A stretch of DNA of 64,000 nt from JAFEDN01 sp963795715 (GTDB taxonomy: Bacteria > Pseudomonadota > Gammaproteobacteria > Coxiellales > Coxiellaceae): contig CAWCIY010000004.1 of NCBI GenBank assembly GCA_963795715.1, positions 62,001-126,000 on the forward strand, given 5' to 3'. Numbering within the stretch: the first letter of the stretch is position 1; each line of letters begins with the position of its first letter. The position numbers and the translations under genes were made by a program. Positions 18,723 through 27,685 of this stretch are shown here, piece after piece. The notes beneath the pieces are model-generated. The model saw only the letters and a program-made list of their open reading frames with translations. It was not told the origin of the DNA and did no database searches.

Positions 18723-18885
18723 CTTTGTGAGTAACCTTTATAAATCTCTTGATAACCCCGTTAAACCAGGAGCTTACAACAATTGGATTGATTTTAATCA
18801 TGTTATTTTTTGTAAATAAAATCAAATACTTATTAAAAAAAATGATTTAAATTGCTTTAGCTATAGCAAATTTACGCCAAAAAGT

Positions 18886-18891
18886 TATAAT
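18886..18891 (+). promoter_or_regulatory. Consensus -10 element for the AddB-like gene
   Basis: A perfect TATAAT at 18886-18891 overlaps the first possible ATG (18890) of the downstream gene. If it is the -10 box, transcription starts near 18898. That excludes the first ATG and supports the start at 18929. A good -35 was not found 16-18 bp upstream. Confidence 0.5.
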
Positions 18892-18928
18892 GCAACCATT
18901 CCCTGTGCGTATATCATTGATTTTTTAT

Positions 18929-21496
18929 ATGGATACTCGTTTAATTAACTCTCTTGCAGATTTTATTATCCTAACAGCCAGTCGCCAATTAGCTGAATCT
19001 ATCCGTCATGATTTCAATCGGCAACAACTTGCTTGTACCCAACCGCTTTGGCTAACACCTAAAATACTGCCTCTCTTCACTTGGCTGGAAATGCATTGGT
19101 CTCAGATAGCAGATAATCAAGAGCGGCTATTAACCAGGAGTCAAGAATGGCAGCTGTGGTCAAAAATTATTCATGAGATCAGCCAAAGTTCGCATCCGCT
19201 TCTGAATGTTAAAGAGGTAGTATTACCAGTACAGAAAGCTTGGCAGCTTATGCGTGGCTGGAATATTTCCCTAGAAACGATCAGACAATACCCGATCACT
19301 TCAGAAACAGAATTGTATATTTCTGCTGCGGAAAAATTCATGGCAGTCTGTCAAGATCAAAAATGGGTTAGCCAAGTTGATTTACCAACAAGGCTACAAA
19401 CTGCTCTCCATAGCAAAAAATTGAAACTACCTAAGCAAATATTCTTAGTGGGCTTAGAAGAGGCTGCTCCCACTTACCGTAATTTAATCACAGCACTTGG
19501 AAAATACACCTCACTGCAAGAACAAAGAAAATCAAAAAAACCACAGTCTATGGCTTATCAATATTTTCCCGACTTTAATACCGAAGTGAGACATATGGCG
19601 GTTTGGGCACAAAACCAAATCCAAACCACCACTCATATAAGATTGGGTTGCGTCTTAGCTGAATTAGATACTAAACGTCCTATAATAGAATCCATTTTTC
19701 ATGAAACTTTCCCAGAGAGACCCTATTTTTTAGCCAATCCAAATTTGAACACCTATGAAATGATAAAAACCTGCTTTGCCGTTTTAAATCTCAATTTAAA
19801 AGAATTAAATATAGAAACCACAGGCTGGTTATGGCAATCTCCCTATTTGTGCCAAAACGAAAGCGATAGGCATTTGGGGGCTCTTTTAGACGTACAATGC
19901 CGCAAATTTCAAAAATTTAGAATCACTCAGGCTGAGATATACCATAGTCTTGCTCATTGGCAAACCTTTTATCCGGACAATACTTGGCTAACCCGTTGGC
20001 GCGCTTTTTCTGCTATAAAATTACCCGATAATCTGCAATCTCCCCAAGTTTGGGCCGAACTTTTTCACCAACAACTCATGGCTCTTGGATGGCCTGGGTG
20101 CAAGCCATTGAATCCATTAGAAGCCATTTTATTTCAACGCTGGCAGGAATTATTAATAGAACTGAGTGAATTGAATTTAGTGGCTGGTAAAATCAGCCAT
20201 GCCGAAGCCATAGATTGTCTCAAACAATTGTCGGAACAAGCAAAGCAGCCATTCCCCACAGATGAAACAAGCTTAATTCAAATTTTGGATATATCAGAAA
20301 GCTCCGGCTATGAATTTGATGCATTATGGATTTCAGGTCTTACTGAAGAAAACTGGCCTCCATTCATAAAGACCAACCCTTTTTTACCTCTTTCTTTACA
20401 AGTACAATTGCAATTACCCCACTCTACCCCGCAGCAGGCATTGCATCAAGCGAAAAAAATCACCCAAAATCTACTTCATTCCACACAAAAAGTTTGGTTT
20501 AGTTGTGCTGCCGAACAAGATCGGTCTGCCCGTTTCAGTCGCTTACTGCCAGCAATTTCCCATCAGTTAGAGAATTTTTCTATTTCCAGCTTGTCAGAAA
20601 AATTATTTGCTACTTCAGCTTTAGAGGAAATTCAAGAATGCTATGGGCCTCCAATAAAGACTCATAAAATAAAAGGAGGCAGCGGCATTTTAACCCAACA
20701 AGCTCAATGTCCGTTCAAAGCTTTCGCTATATATCGGCTAGGTGCGACTGAATTAGAAAAAACTGAATTAGGAATTTCCGCTCGGGTGCATGGTGAGCTG
20801 GTACATCGAATTTTAGAACTGCTCTGGCGGAAATTGAAAAATCAACAGCAATTAATGGCCCTTAATACCGAACAATTGCAAAATTTGATTAATGAAACCA
20901 TTGAGCAAATTTGTCAAGAAAAAATGAAAGATTATTCGCTCGCTTTTTTGCGAATAGAAAAAAACCGTCTCTATAAAATTATCCAAAATTGGTTGGAGTT
21001 GGAAAAAAAACGTCCCGAGTTCGAAGTGATCGACCAAGAAAGTGAGCGCGACCTTGAGTTCCCCCACCTCAGTTTACATTTAAAAATTGATCGCATAGAC
21101 GAGCTCAGCAATGGCACGCGCTTGCTAATTGATTACAAAACTGGACATTGCGCAATCCAAGATTGGGAAGAACAAAGACCCCAACAACCGCAGCTCCCTT
21201 TGTACGCCCTAAGCTATAGCCCAGAAGAAGAATTGTCTGGACTTGCTTTTGGGCAATTACAAGCGGGAAAAACTTCTTTTAAAGGCATTTATAATGAAAA
21301 CTTTTCTGAAGAAAGTTTCCCTAAAGGTATGGTTAGCCGCCCATGGCAACCATTAATGTCCCAGTGGCGCCAAGCGTTAACAAAATTAAGCCTGGATTTT
21401 TCTCAAGGCTATGCGGCGGTTGATCCAGATGAACGAGGCAAGCCTTGCCAACATTGCCACTTATCAATGCTTTGTAGGATTCAAGATAAAAAATGA
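18929..21496 (+). CDS. AddB-like PD-(D/E)XK exonuclease subunit (DNA repair)
   Basis: About 855 residues from ATG 18929 (MDTRLINSLADFIILTASRQ); an upstream ATG at 18890 falls inside a TATAAT box and is less likely. The N-terminal region is an inactivated helicase-like fold (ILTASRQLAESIRHDFNRQQ; WISGLTEENWPPFI). The C-terminus is a RecB-type nuclease, with VHGELVHRILELLW, LKIDRIDELSNGTRLLIDYK (Asp and Asp-Tyr-Lys catalytic residues) and final cysteines CQHCHLSMLC suggesting an AddB-style Fe-S cluster. It matches the gammaproteobacterial 'probable DNA repair protein' family next to an AddA-like helicase, and its stop overlaps that gene by 4 bp. Role: double-strand break end processing, inferred. 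Confidence 0.82.
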   Translation: MDTRLINSLADFIILTASRQLAESIRHDFNRQQLACTQPLWLTPKILPLFTWLEMHWSQIADNQERLLTRSQEWQLWSKIIHEISQSSHPLLNVKEVVLPVQKAWQLMRGWNISLETIRQYPITSETELYISAAEKFMAVCQDQKWVSQVDLPTRLQTALHSKKLKLPKQIFLVGLEEAAPTYRNLITALGKYTSLQEQRKSKKPQSMAYQYFPDFNTEVRHMAVWAQNQIQTTTHIRLGCVLAELDTKRPIIESIFHETFPERPYFLANPNLNTYEMIKTCFAVLNLNLKELNIETTGWLWQSPYLCQNESDRHLGALLDVQCRKFQKFRITQAEIYHSLAHWQTFYPDNTWLTRWRAFSAIKLPDNLQSPQVWAELFHQQLMALGWPGCKPLNPLEAILFQRWQELLIELSELNLVAGKISHAEAIDCLKQLSEQAKQPFPTDETSLIQILDISESSGYEFDALWISGLTEENWPPFIKTNPFLPLSLQVQLQLPHSTPQQALHQAKKITQNLLHSTQKVWFSCAAEQDRSARFSRLLPAISHQLENFSISSLSEKLFATSALEEIQECYGPPIKTHKIKGGSGILTQQAQCPFKAFAIYRLGATELEKTELGISARVHGELVHRILELLWRKLKNQQQLMALNTEQLQNLINETIEQICQEKMKDYSLAFLRIEKNRLYKIIQNWLELEKKRPEFEVIDQESERDLEFPHLSLHLKIDRIDELSNGTRLLIDYKTGHCAIQDWEEQRPQQPQLPLYALSYSPEEELSGLAFGQLQAGKTSFKGIYNENFSEESFPKGMVSRPWQPLMSQWRQALTKLSLDFSQGYAAVDPDERGKPCQHCHLSMLCRIQDKK

Positions 21497-24400
21497 TAGA
21501 TGCACAAGCACGATCCCAAGCTTTAGATCCCAGCCAATCCTTTATCGTGCAGGCGCCTGCAGGTTCGGGGAAAACTGAATTGTTAACCCAGCGTTATCTG
21601 TCGTTGTTAAGTTCTGCTTGCGAATTTCCTGGAGAAATCATCGCTATTACATTTACTCGCAAGGCGGCTGCACAAATGCGTGAACGTATTTTACAATCCT
21701 TGCACATGGCAAAAGATTCCCCCTCTCCTACCACAGGCAATCCAGTGACTTGGCAACTGGCAAAAAACGCCTTAAAAAAAGACCAAATAAAAAATTGGAG
21801 CATCTTATCTAATCCGCAACAATTGCAAATTCTCACCATTGACTCCTTATCGGCAAAGTTATGTAGCCGCATGCCTTTATTGGCAGGATATGGCGCTCAG
21901 GCGCGAATCGTCGAAGACGCCACCCCCTACTACCAACTAGCAGTACAGGAGTTTTTATTGCAATCTCCTCCAGTAGAATTATTGGCGCATTTAGACAATA
22001 ATACCGAACGTTTTATAGACTTATCAGTGGATTTGTTAGCTAAACGCGAACAATGGTTACCTTATATCATTGCTAAAGCTCCGTTAAACTTATTGCGTGC
22101 ACATTTAGAAAAAGGTCTGCGCCAATGTGTGGAAGATATACTCTTGGCTGTTAGTAAAGCTCTTCCTGAAATTTTGCAAAAAAGGTTATTACCCTTATGC
22201 CGGTTTGCAGCGGATAATTTAGCAAAAAAACAACCAGCACATCGAATATTAAATTGGCGGGATAAAATTGAATTCCCCGGCTTTTCCGCCAAAGATCTGC
22301 CTGCCTGGCAAGGCTTAGCGCAACTTTTTTTGACAGCCGAAGGTGAATGGCGCAAATCAGTGGATGCCCGCATCGGTTTCCCTGCGAAAACAGATCAAAA
22401 AAAAGCGTTTGAAGAAATACTGGCTACGCTCAGTGAGCATGAATACTTGAAGCATCTATGGCAACAAGTGCAGATTTGTCCAACCCCTCAATATTCCGAT
22501 CAACAATGGCTGATCTTAACTGTTTTATTAGAAATAATGCCTAATCTAGTGGCACAGTTACAATATCTCTTTCGACAACATAATATTTTGGATTTTATTG
22601 AAATCGGATTGTGCGCCGCACGGGCGCTGGGTGAAGAAGACCATCCTACGGATTTAGCATTCTCTTTGGATTATCGCATACGCCACTTATTAATTGATGA
22701 ATTTCAAGATACTTCAGTCGCTCATTTCAAATTTTTAGAAAAATTAATATTAGGTTGGGAACCAGGCGATGGCCGCAGTATTTTTTTGGTGGGCGACCCG
22801 ATGCAATCTATTTATCGCTTTCGCAATGCCGAAGTCAGCTTGTTTTTACATGTCATTCAAAACGGCATTCAAGGTATTCCATTACAACCCTTGCATTTAG
22901 CCTATAATTTTCGCTCTGGAGAGCAGCTAATTGCGTGGTATAATCAAGTTTTTCCTGATATTTTTCCAAAAAAAAATGACATCGCCACCGGAGCAATCAG
23001 TTATATACCTGCGGCTGCGACTCAACAGCAAAATTTCATTCCGGCCTTTACTTATTATGTGACTTCGGATGATGCCGCTGAAGCAGAAAAAATAGTCACT
23101 ATTATTCAACAATGCCGGCAGGAACAACCAGGAAAAATTGCGATCCTGGTACGTTCCCGCACCCATTTACAAGCCATTACGCCAGCATTACAACAAGCAG
23201 GCATTCAATTTCAAGCCGTAGAAATTGAATCTTTAACAGCACGCAGTGAAATCCAAGATCTCACTGCATTAACGAGGGCGCTGTATCATCTAGGTGACAG
23301 AGTGGCATGGCTGGCGATATTGCGGGCCCCTTATTGCGGTCTGACTTTAGCAGATATACTGGTAATTACCGAACAAAGTCAAAACAGCACTGTCTATGAA
23401 TCGCTGCTTCGATATCAACAATTGCCACAATTAAGTGCAGATGCGATATCACGTTTACAAAGAATCGTTGCCGCGTTCAATGAAATTTTCTTACTTCGCG
23501 GTCGACTATCTGCCGCAGCATGGGTAGAAAAAGCCTGGCTGGTTCTGGGCGGGCCTGCTGGGCTTCATCATGCAAATCAATTAACAAACGCACAAACTTT
23601 TTTTCAGTTATTGCAACAGTGCGAGCACGATTCCTTGCCATTAAATTGGCCGGTATTTTTTCATCAATTGGATCATTTGTATGGCTCACCGTCTGGGACA
23701 TCTGAAACTGACGTGCACATCATGACCATCCATAAAGCCAAGGGATTAGAATTTGATCATGTTATTTTGCCGCAATTACACCGTAAATCGACTTCTGATG
23801 ATAGTAAACTATTTCTCTGGATGGAAAGGATAAACTCAAAAAATGTGACTGATCTCATTTTGGCTCCCATCAAGGAAACTGCTGTCGAAAGTGACCCAGT
23901 TTATCATTATTTGAAAACGGTAGAGACGCAGAAACTTTTGTTCGAATCGGCCAGATTGCTTTATGTAGCAACCACCAGAGCAAAACAATCATTACATTTA
24001 CTGACAGTAAAGCCAGAAAAGTCACCGGTAAGCGGCAGTTTTTTACACATGCTTTGGAATCATTTTCGTGATTTAGCACCTGAAACCTGTGTGACACCCA
24101 ATTCAGCCTCCGAAAACAAACCCGCCCTCAGTTATAAACGATTAAAAGCGGATTGGGCGAACCGCATGCGGCGAGCGCCCGACCATGGATGGCCGGGCCA
24201 TGCAAAGTTGCTTGCATGTCCTGATAACCTATCCAATCGTTATGAATCTCATCTTGGTACAGTGATTCATGAAGCTTTGGCGCAGTTAACTGCCTCTACT
24301 GATATAAATCTTTGCAATAAACATTGGGAAAACCGCTTACGGCAATTGGGTTTGACAGAAGCTGAAATCGTGACAGCCCTTTCCATACTACAGCAAGCAT

Positions 24401-24723
24401 TGCAAAATATTTTGCAAGATCCCCGAGGGCTTTGGATTTTATCGTCGGAACATCGTGAAGCTAGAAATGAATATGCTCTGACAACTTGGTTAGATGGACA
24501 ATTTAAGCAAGTCATTTTTGATCGCACTTTTATAGACGCCGCCGGCGTCCGCTGGATTATTGATTATAAAACCGGGACGTTGACAGAAGATCTTCTGCAA
24601 AGTTACTACCAACAACTTCAATTGTATGGGAAAATATTGTCCCTGCAGGAGCAATGTCCTATTCGGTTAGGTTTGTATTTTCCTTTGACCGGATATTGGC
24701 GCGAATGGGATTATTGCCCCTAG
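21493..24723 (+). CDS. AddA-like UvrD-family helicase-nuclease
   Basis: 1076-residue superfamily 1 helicase fused to a nuclease. Visible motifs are Walker A QAPAGSGKTELLTQRYLSLL (residues about 18-37), motif Ia AITFTRKAAAQMRERIL, Walker B LLIDEFQDTS, motif III GDPMQSIYRFRNAEVSLF, motif IV LAYNFRSGEQLI, motif V DVHIMTIHKAKGLEFDHVIL and motif VI LLYVATTRAKQSLHLL. The C-terminal RecB-like nuclease has FDRTFIDAAGVRWIIDYKTG. With the overlapping AddB-like gene it forms a two-subunit end-resection complex, an alternative to RecBCD. Complete, no break. Confidence 0.9.
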   Translation: MIDAQARSQALDPSQSFIVQAPAGSGKTELLTQRYLSLLSSACEFPGEIIAITFTRKAAAQMRERILQSLHMAKDSPSPTTGNPVTWQLAKNALKKDQIKNWSILSNPQQLQILTIDSLSAKLCSRMPLLAGYGAQARIVEDATPYYQLAVQEFLLQSPPVELLAHLDNNTERFIDLSVDLLAKREQWLPYIIAKAPLNLLRAHLEKGLRQCVEDILLAVSKALPEILQKRLLPLCRFAADNLAKKQPAHRILNWRDKIEFPGFSAKDLPAWQGLAQLFLTAEGEWRKSVDARIGFPAKTDQKKAFEEILATLSEHEYLKHLWQQVQICPTPQYSDQQWLILTVLLEIMPNLVAQLQYLFRQHNILDFIEIGLCAARALGEEDHPTDLAFSLDYRIRHLLIDEFQDTSVAHFKFLEKLILGWEPGDGRSIFLVGDPMQSIYRFRNAEVSLFLHVIQNGIQGIPLQPLHLAYNFRSGEQLIAWYNQVFPDIFPKKNDIATGAISYIPAAATQQQNFIPAFTYYVTSDDAAEAEKIVTIIQQCRQEQPGKIAILVRSRTHLQAITPALQQAGIQFQAVEIESLTARSEIQDLTALTRALYHLGDRVAWLAILRAPYCGLTLADILVITEQSQNSTVYESLLRYQQLPQLSADAISRLQRIVAAFNEIFLLRGRLSAAAWVEKAWLVLGGPAGLHHANQLTNAQTFFQLLQQCEHDSLPLNWPVFFHQLDHLYGSPSGTSETDVHIMTIHKAKGLEFDHVILPQLHRKSTSDDSKLFLWMERINSKNVTDLILAPIKETAVESDPVYHYLKTVETQKLLFESARLLYVATTRAKQSLHLLTVKPEKSPVSGSFLHMLWNHFRDLAPETCVTPNSASENKPALSYKRLKADWANRMRRAPDHGWPGHAKLLACPDNLSNRYESHLGTVIHEALAQLTASTDINLCNKHWENRLRQLGLTEAEIVTALSILQQALQNILQDPRGLWILSSEHREARNEYALTTWLDGQFKQVIFDRTFIDAAGVRWIIDYKTGTLTEDLLQSYYQQLQLYGKILSLQEQCPIRLGLYFPLTGYWREWDYCP

Positions 24724-24757
24724 TTTTAAAGTTAAGAAATTCCAAAGGAAAAAGAAT

Positions 24758-25648
24758 ATGGGTGTAGATATTTCACATAAATTAATCGTGGCAATTTCCT
24801 CCCGTGCCTTGTTTGACTTGAATGAAAGTAATCAAGTGTTTGAAACCGGCGGGGTGGAAGAATACGCCCGTTACCAAATTGCTCACGAAAATGAAATTTT
24901 ATTACCAGGTGTGGCATTCCCTCTGGTACAAAAATTTTTAAATTTAAATCAATATGGCGATTTGGTGGAAGTTATTTTACTTTCTAGAAACAGCGCCGAT
25001 ACTGGGTTACGTATTTTTAACAGCATTGAACATTACCAATTAAACATCACTCGCGCTGCCTTTACCGGCGGACAAAGCCCATATCAATATGTCAGCGCTT
25101 TTGGATCACATTTATTTCTGTCAGCCCACAATTTAGATGTTCAAGATGCTTTAAGAGCCGGCTGCGCCGCAGCAACTATCCTACCCTCTTATAATGAAAA
25201 CCGCTGCAGCAATGAATTACGCATTGCTTTTGACGGCGACGCCGTTTTATTTTCAGATGAGGCAGAACGCATTTTCCAAGAACAAGGGCTGAATGCATTC
25301 ACCACCAGTGAAAAATTATCTGCACAAAGACCACTCACCGGGGGTCCCTTTAAAGGATTTTTAGCGGCTCTGCAAAAACTGCAGCAACATTTGCCGCAAA
25401 ATAATTGTCCTATTCGCACCGCCCTAGTCACCGCACGACAAGCGCCAGCGCACGAACGGCCGATACGAACACTCCGCTCCTGGCAAATACGAATTGATCA
25501 AGCATTGTTTTTGGGTGGATTGGATAAAAGTGAATTCCTAGACGCTTTTGGCGCCGACATTTTTTTTGATGATCAGCAAGGCCACTGTGAAAAAGCCAGA
25601 GCAAAGGTGGCCACTGCCCATGTCCCCCATGGTTTGTTAAACGTCTGA
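24758..25648 (+). CDS. 5'-nucleotidase (cN-I-type, PF06189-like)
   Basis: 296 residues. It matches the bacterial members of the cytosolic 5'-nucleotidase I family, which dephosphorylate nucleoside monophosphates: AISSRALFDLNESNQVFETG near the N-terminus carries the substrate-side motif, SVIL-type middle (TRAAFTGGQSPYQYVSAFGS), RIAFDGDAVLFSDEAERIFQ with the acidic phosphatase residues, and FDRGL-like end EFLDAFGADIFFDDQQGHCE. AAAGGAAAAAG precedes the ATG. It follows the AddA-like gene by 34 bp and its end overlaps the end of the convergent vapC by 12 bp. Confidence 0.85.
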   Translation: MGVDISHKLIVAISSRALFDLNESNQVFETGGVEEYARYQIAHENEILLPGVAFPLVQKFLNLNQYGDLVEVILLSRNSADTGLRIFNSIEHYQLNITRAAFTGGQSPYQYVSAFGSHLFLSAHNLDVQDALRAGCAAATILPSYNENRCSNELRIAFDGDAVLFSDEAERIFQEQGLNAFTTSEKLSAQRPLTGGPFKGFLAALQKLQQHLPQNNCPIRTALVTARQAPAHERPIRTLRSWQIRIDQALFLGGLDKSEFLDAFGADIFFDDQQGHCEKARAKVATAHVPHGLLNV

Positions 25649-26049
25649 TAATTCTTTAGTCCAATTTTCAATCTTTAGAAAAGGAATGCGTATAAATTCT
25701 TTCTCATTACTAGTTACTAAAATGGAACGAGTTGATAATGCATGAGCAGCTATCATTAGGTCCATGGCTCCTATTGGCAAACCTTTTTTTCCAGCTGACT
25801 TCTTAAATGGCCGTAATAACGAGCTGCTTCATCGTCGAAAGGCAGAATTTCCATGGGCAAGACAAATTCCTCCAGCGCAGTTTTGTTTTTTTGTTGATGC
25901 TGGCTTTTCTCTACCCCATACATTAATTCTGCGAAAGTGACTGAAGAGATGCACACATCACCCACATTCAGAGAATTAAATTTCTTCAATGCATTCTCAG
26001 GCTGCTTTTTAATGATGTAAATGCAAATATTGGTATCCAACATGATCAT
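25637..26049 (-). CDS. vapC: VapC-type PIN toxin, frameshifted in an A7 run
   Basis: PIN-domain ribonuclease toxin of the VapBC family. From ATG 26049 the frame reads MIMLDTNICIYIIKKQPENA (first catalytic Asp), then SSVTFAELMYGVEKS (Glu) and ILPFDDEAARYYG. At about 25786-25792 a run of seven A (minus strand) shifts the frame to an early stop. The next frame continues exactly as the family does: GLPIGAMDLMIAAHALSTRS (last Asp), then ILVTSNEKEFIRIPFLKIEN and a TAA at 25637. One added or removed A gives about 137 residues. This is either a real inactivation, a slippage-controlled gene or a homopolymer error. The antitoxin gene is immediately upstream (12-bp gap). Confidence 0.85.
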
Positions 26050-26061
26050 TTAGATATTTCC

Positions 26062-26292
26062 TCAAAAAATATCTTCACGCTCTTGGATCTTAGGCTGTTT
26101 TCGAGTAGTCATGAAATCTTTGGAAAACTTGTGTAAACTATCTATAAGTGATTGCCATGGGTTTTTCATAGGTAATAGTACAACAGCGTTTCCTTGCTTT
26201 TTAATAAATACCTGCTCCCCCTTAAAACGGAACTCTTTAGGCAAACGCACCGCCTGACTCTGACCATTTTGAAACAATTTTGCAATCTTCAT
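26062..26292 (-). CDS. vapB: VapB-type antitoxin
   Basis: 76 residues with an N-terminal AbrB/SpoVT swapped-hairpin DNA-binding domain (MKIAKLFQNGQSQAVRLPKE, then FRFKGEQVFIKKQGNAVVLL) and a short acidic/basic toxin-binding tail, the classic VapB layout. It neutralises VapC and with it should repress the operon. GGGAGGGG lies upstream of the ATG as a strong SD. It is the first gene of the vapBC pair. Confidence 0.92.
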   Translation of the reverse strand: MKIAKLFQNGQSQAVRLPKEFRFKGEQVFIKKQGNAVVLLPMKNPWQSLIDSLHKFSKDFMTTRKQPKIQEREDIF

Positions 26293-26306
26293 AACCCCTC
26301 CCTAAA

Positions 26307-26329
26307 GTATATATTTTTAGGTATATATT
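26307..26329. promoter_or_regulatory. Probable vapBC operator/promoter
   Basis: Two copies of GTATATATT (26307-26315 and 26321-26329) lie 15 bp upstream of the vapB start, with a 5-bp spacer, inside the expected promoter. Direct or inverted TATA-rich repeats at this place are usual VapB-binding sites. TTGACA at 26343-26348 is on the other strand and not part of it. Confidence 0.5.
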
Positions 26330-26356
26330 AAAAAATGCACCTTGACAAGCTAGGAA

Positions 26357-26420
26357 CAGCAATTTCCGCGTCAGCGGGAATTTGCTGAGCAAGCGCGGAG
26401 TTCCCTTTAGCTGGAACTCC
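26357..26420. repeat. Two hairpins upstream of orn
   Basis: GCAATTTCCGC with GCGGGAATTTGC (one mismatch/indel) and then GGAGTTCC with GGAACTCC around CTTTAGCT make two consecutive stem-loops between vapB and orn. They may be a repeat element or a terminator for read-through; no T-run follows. Confidence 0.45.
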
Positions 26421-26426
26421 TGACAT

Positions 26427-26434
26427 GCTATAAT
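26427..26434 (+). promoter_or_regulatory. Extended -10 promoter of orn, leaderless start
   Basis: TGCTATAAT (extended -10, TATAAT at 26429-26434) ends 8 bp before the orn ATG at 26443, so transcription would begin within about 1-3 nt of the start codon. No Shine-Dalgarno sequence lies between. The weak -35 is TTTAGC 17 bp upstream. Confidence 0.5.
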
Positions 26435-26442
26435 CCGTTCCC

Positions 26443-27006
26443 ATGAACATTAAAGAAGATCATTTAATATGGATTGATCTAGAAATGACGGGACTGAACG
26501 TCAATCGAGATCATATTATTGAAATTGCCACCATTGTCACCGACTCCAATTTGGTGATTTTAGCTGAAGGACCTGCTTTAGCCATCTACCAACCTGAAGA
26601 AATTCTTGCCAAAATGGACAGTTGGAATGTGCAACACCATGGTCAGTCTGGGCTGATAGAACGTGTCCGGACCAGCGAATACAACGAAGCCCACGCCGAA
26701 GCCGCTACCCTAGAGTTTTTAGCGCAATGGGTTCCCCATGGAAAATCTCCAATGTGTGGCAACACCATCTGCCAGGATCGTAGATTTTTATGGAACTATA
26801 TGCCCAAATTGGAATCTTATTTCCACTATCGAAACTTAGATGTCAGCACTCTAAAAATTTTAGTGCAACGGTGGGCCCCGAAATTGTTTGCTGGCTTAAA
26901 CAAAAGTGCTGAACACAAAGCATTGCAGGACATTCGGGATTCAATCGATGAATTAAAATATTACCGGCAACATTTTATTAAAAGCATTGGAGAAATAAAT
27001 GGCTAA
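26443..27006 (+). CDS. orn: Oligoribonuclease
   Basis: 187 residues. DEDDh 3'-5' exonuclease that degrades 2-5 nt RNA and pGpG. Catalytic motifs are present: WIDLEMTGLNVNRDHIIEIA (D and E), NTICQDRRFLWNYMPKLESY (D), and AEHKALQDIRDSIDELKYYR (H and D). Length matches E. coli Orn. The ATG has no SD and lies just behind a consensus -10 box. It overlaps plsY by 8 bp. Confidence 0.96.
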   Translation: MNIKEDHLIWIDLEMTGLNVNRDHIIEIATIVTDSNLVILAEGPALAIYQPEEILAKMDSWNVQHHGQSGLIERVRTSEYNEAHAEAATLEFLAQWVPHGKSPMCGNTICQDRRFLWNYMPKLESYFHYRNLDVSTLKILVQRWAPKLFAGLNKSAEHKALQDIRDSIDELKYYRQHFIKSIGEING

Positions 27007-27592
27007 TGTGATCTGTGTTTTAATAGCCTATGTATTAGGTTCATTACAAACTTCTATTTTATTATCCAAATTTTTTAAATTTCCGGACCCCCGCACCAAA
27101 GGTTCTCACAGCGCAGGCGCCACCAATGTTTTAAGAACTGCAGGAAAAAATCTAGCGCTGCTCACTTTAATTGGAGATTTAGTAAAGGGTGCTTTAGCTG
27201 TAGTCGTTGCTATGCTGTTACATGCCATCCCATTTTTTTGGGCCATGGCGGCTCTGGCTGCAGTGGTTGGGCATATTTTTCCCTGCTTTTTTCAGTTTCG
27301 AGGCGGCAAAGGCGTAGCCACGGCGGTCGGAGGCGTATTAATGTTAGCGCCGTTCATTGCGGTTTTACTGGTCGTATTATGGTTGGTCATTGTTTTTCTA
27401 ACCCGTTATGTTTCTTTAGCTTCCATCATTGCAGCCGCAGCCCTGCCGATTTTCGTTTTGATTTTTAGCCCCCTCAGAATGAGTTTCTTCTTCCCCACTC
27501 TGATTATGGCCGGGCTTATCATTTGGAAACACAAAGACAATATTTATCGGCTACGCAAAGGGACCGAAAACAAAGTAAAGTTAAAAACTTAA
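26999..27592 (+). CDS. plsY: Glycerol-3-phosphate acyltransferase PlsY
   Basis: 197-residue inner-membrane acyltransferase using acyl-phosphate to make lysophosphatidic acid, the first step of phospholipid synthesis. Five hydrophobic segments and the three conserved motifs are visible: GSHSAGATNVLRTAGK (motif 1 with Ser and Arg), AVVGHIFPCFFQFRGGKGVA (motif 2), and the C-terminal KHKDNIYRLRKGTENK (motif 3). Start overlaps orn. After its stop, 27593-27685 has no gene and lies before the convergent hcp cassette. Confidence 0.95.
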   Translation: MANVICVLIAYVLGSLQTSILLSKFFKFPDPRTKGSHSAGATNVLRTAGKNLALLTLIGDLVKGALAVVVAMLLHAIPFFWAMAALAAVVGHIFPCFFQFRGGKGVATAVGGVLMLAPFIAVLLVVLWLVIVFLTRYVSLASIIAAAALPIFVLIFSPLRMSFFFPTLIMAGLIIWKHKDNIYRLRKGTENKVKLKT

Positions 27593-27685
27593 TTCTTAGG
27601 TAGGTCAAACATTCTAGTGACAAAACATTGTTTAAGTCCTTCTCGCCATAGCATATATTTTACAAAAAACTACAGCGCGTATTTT

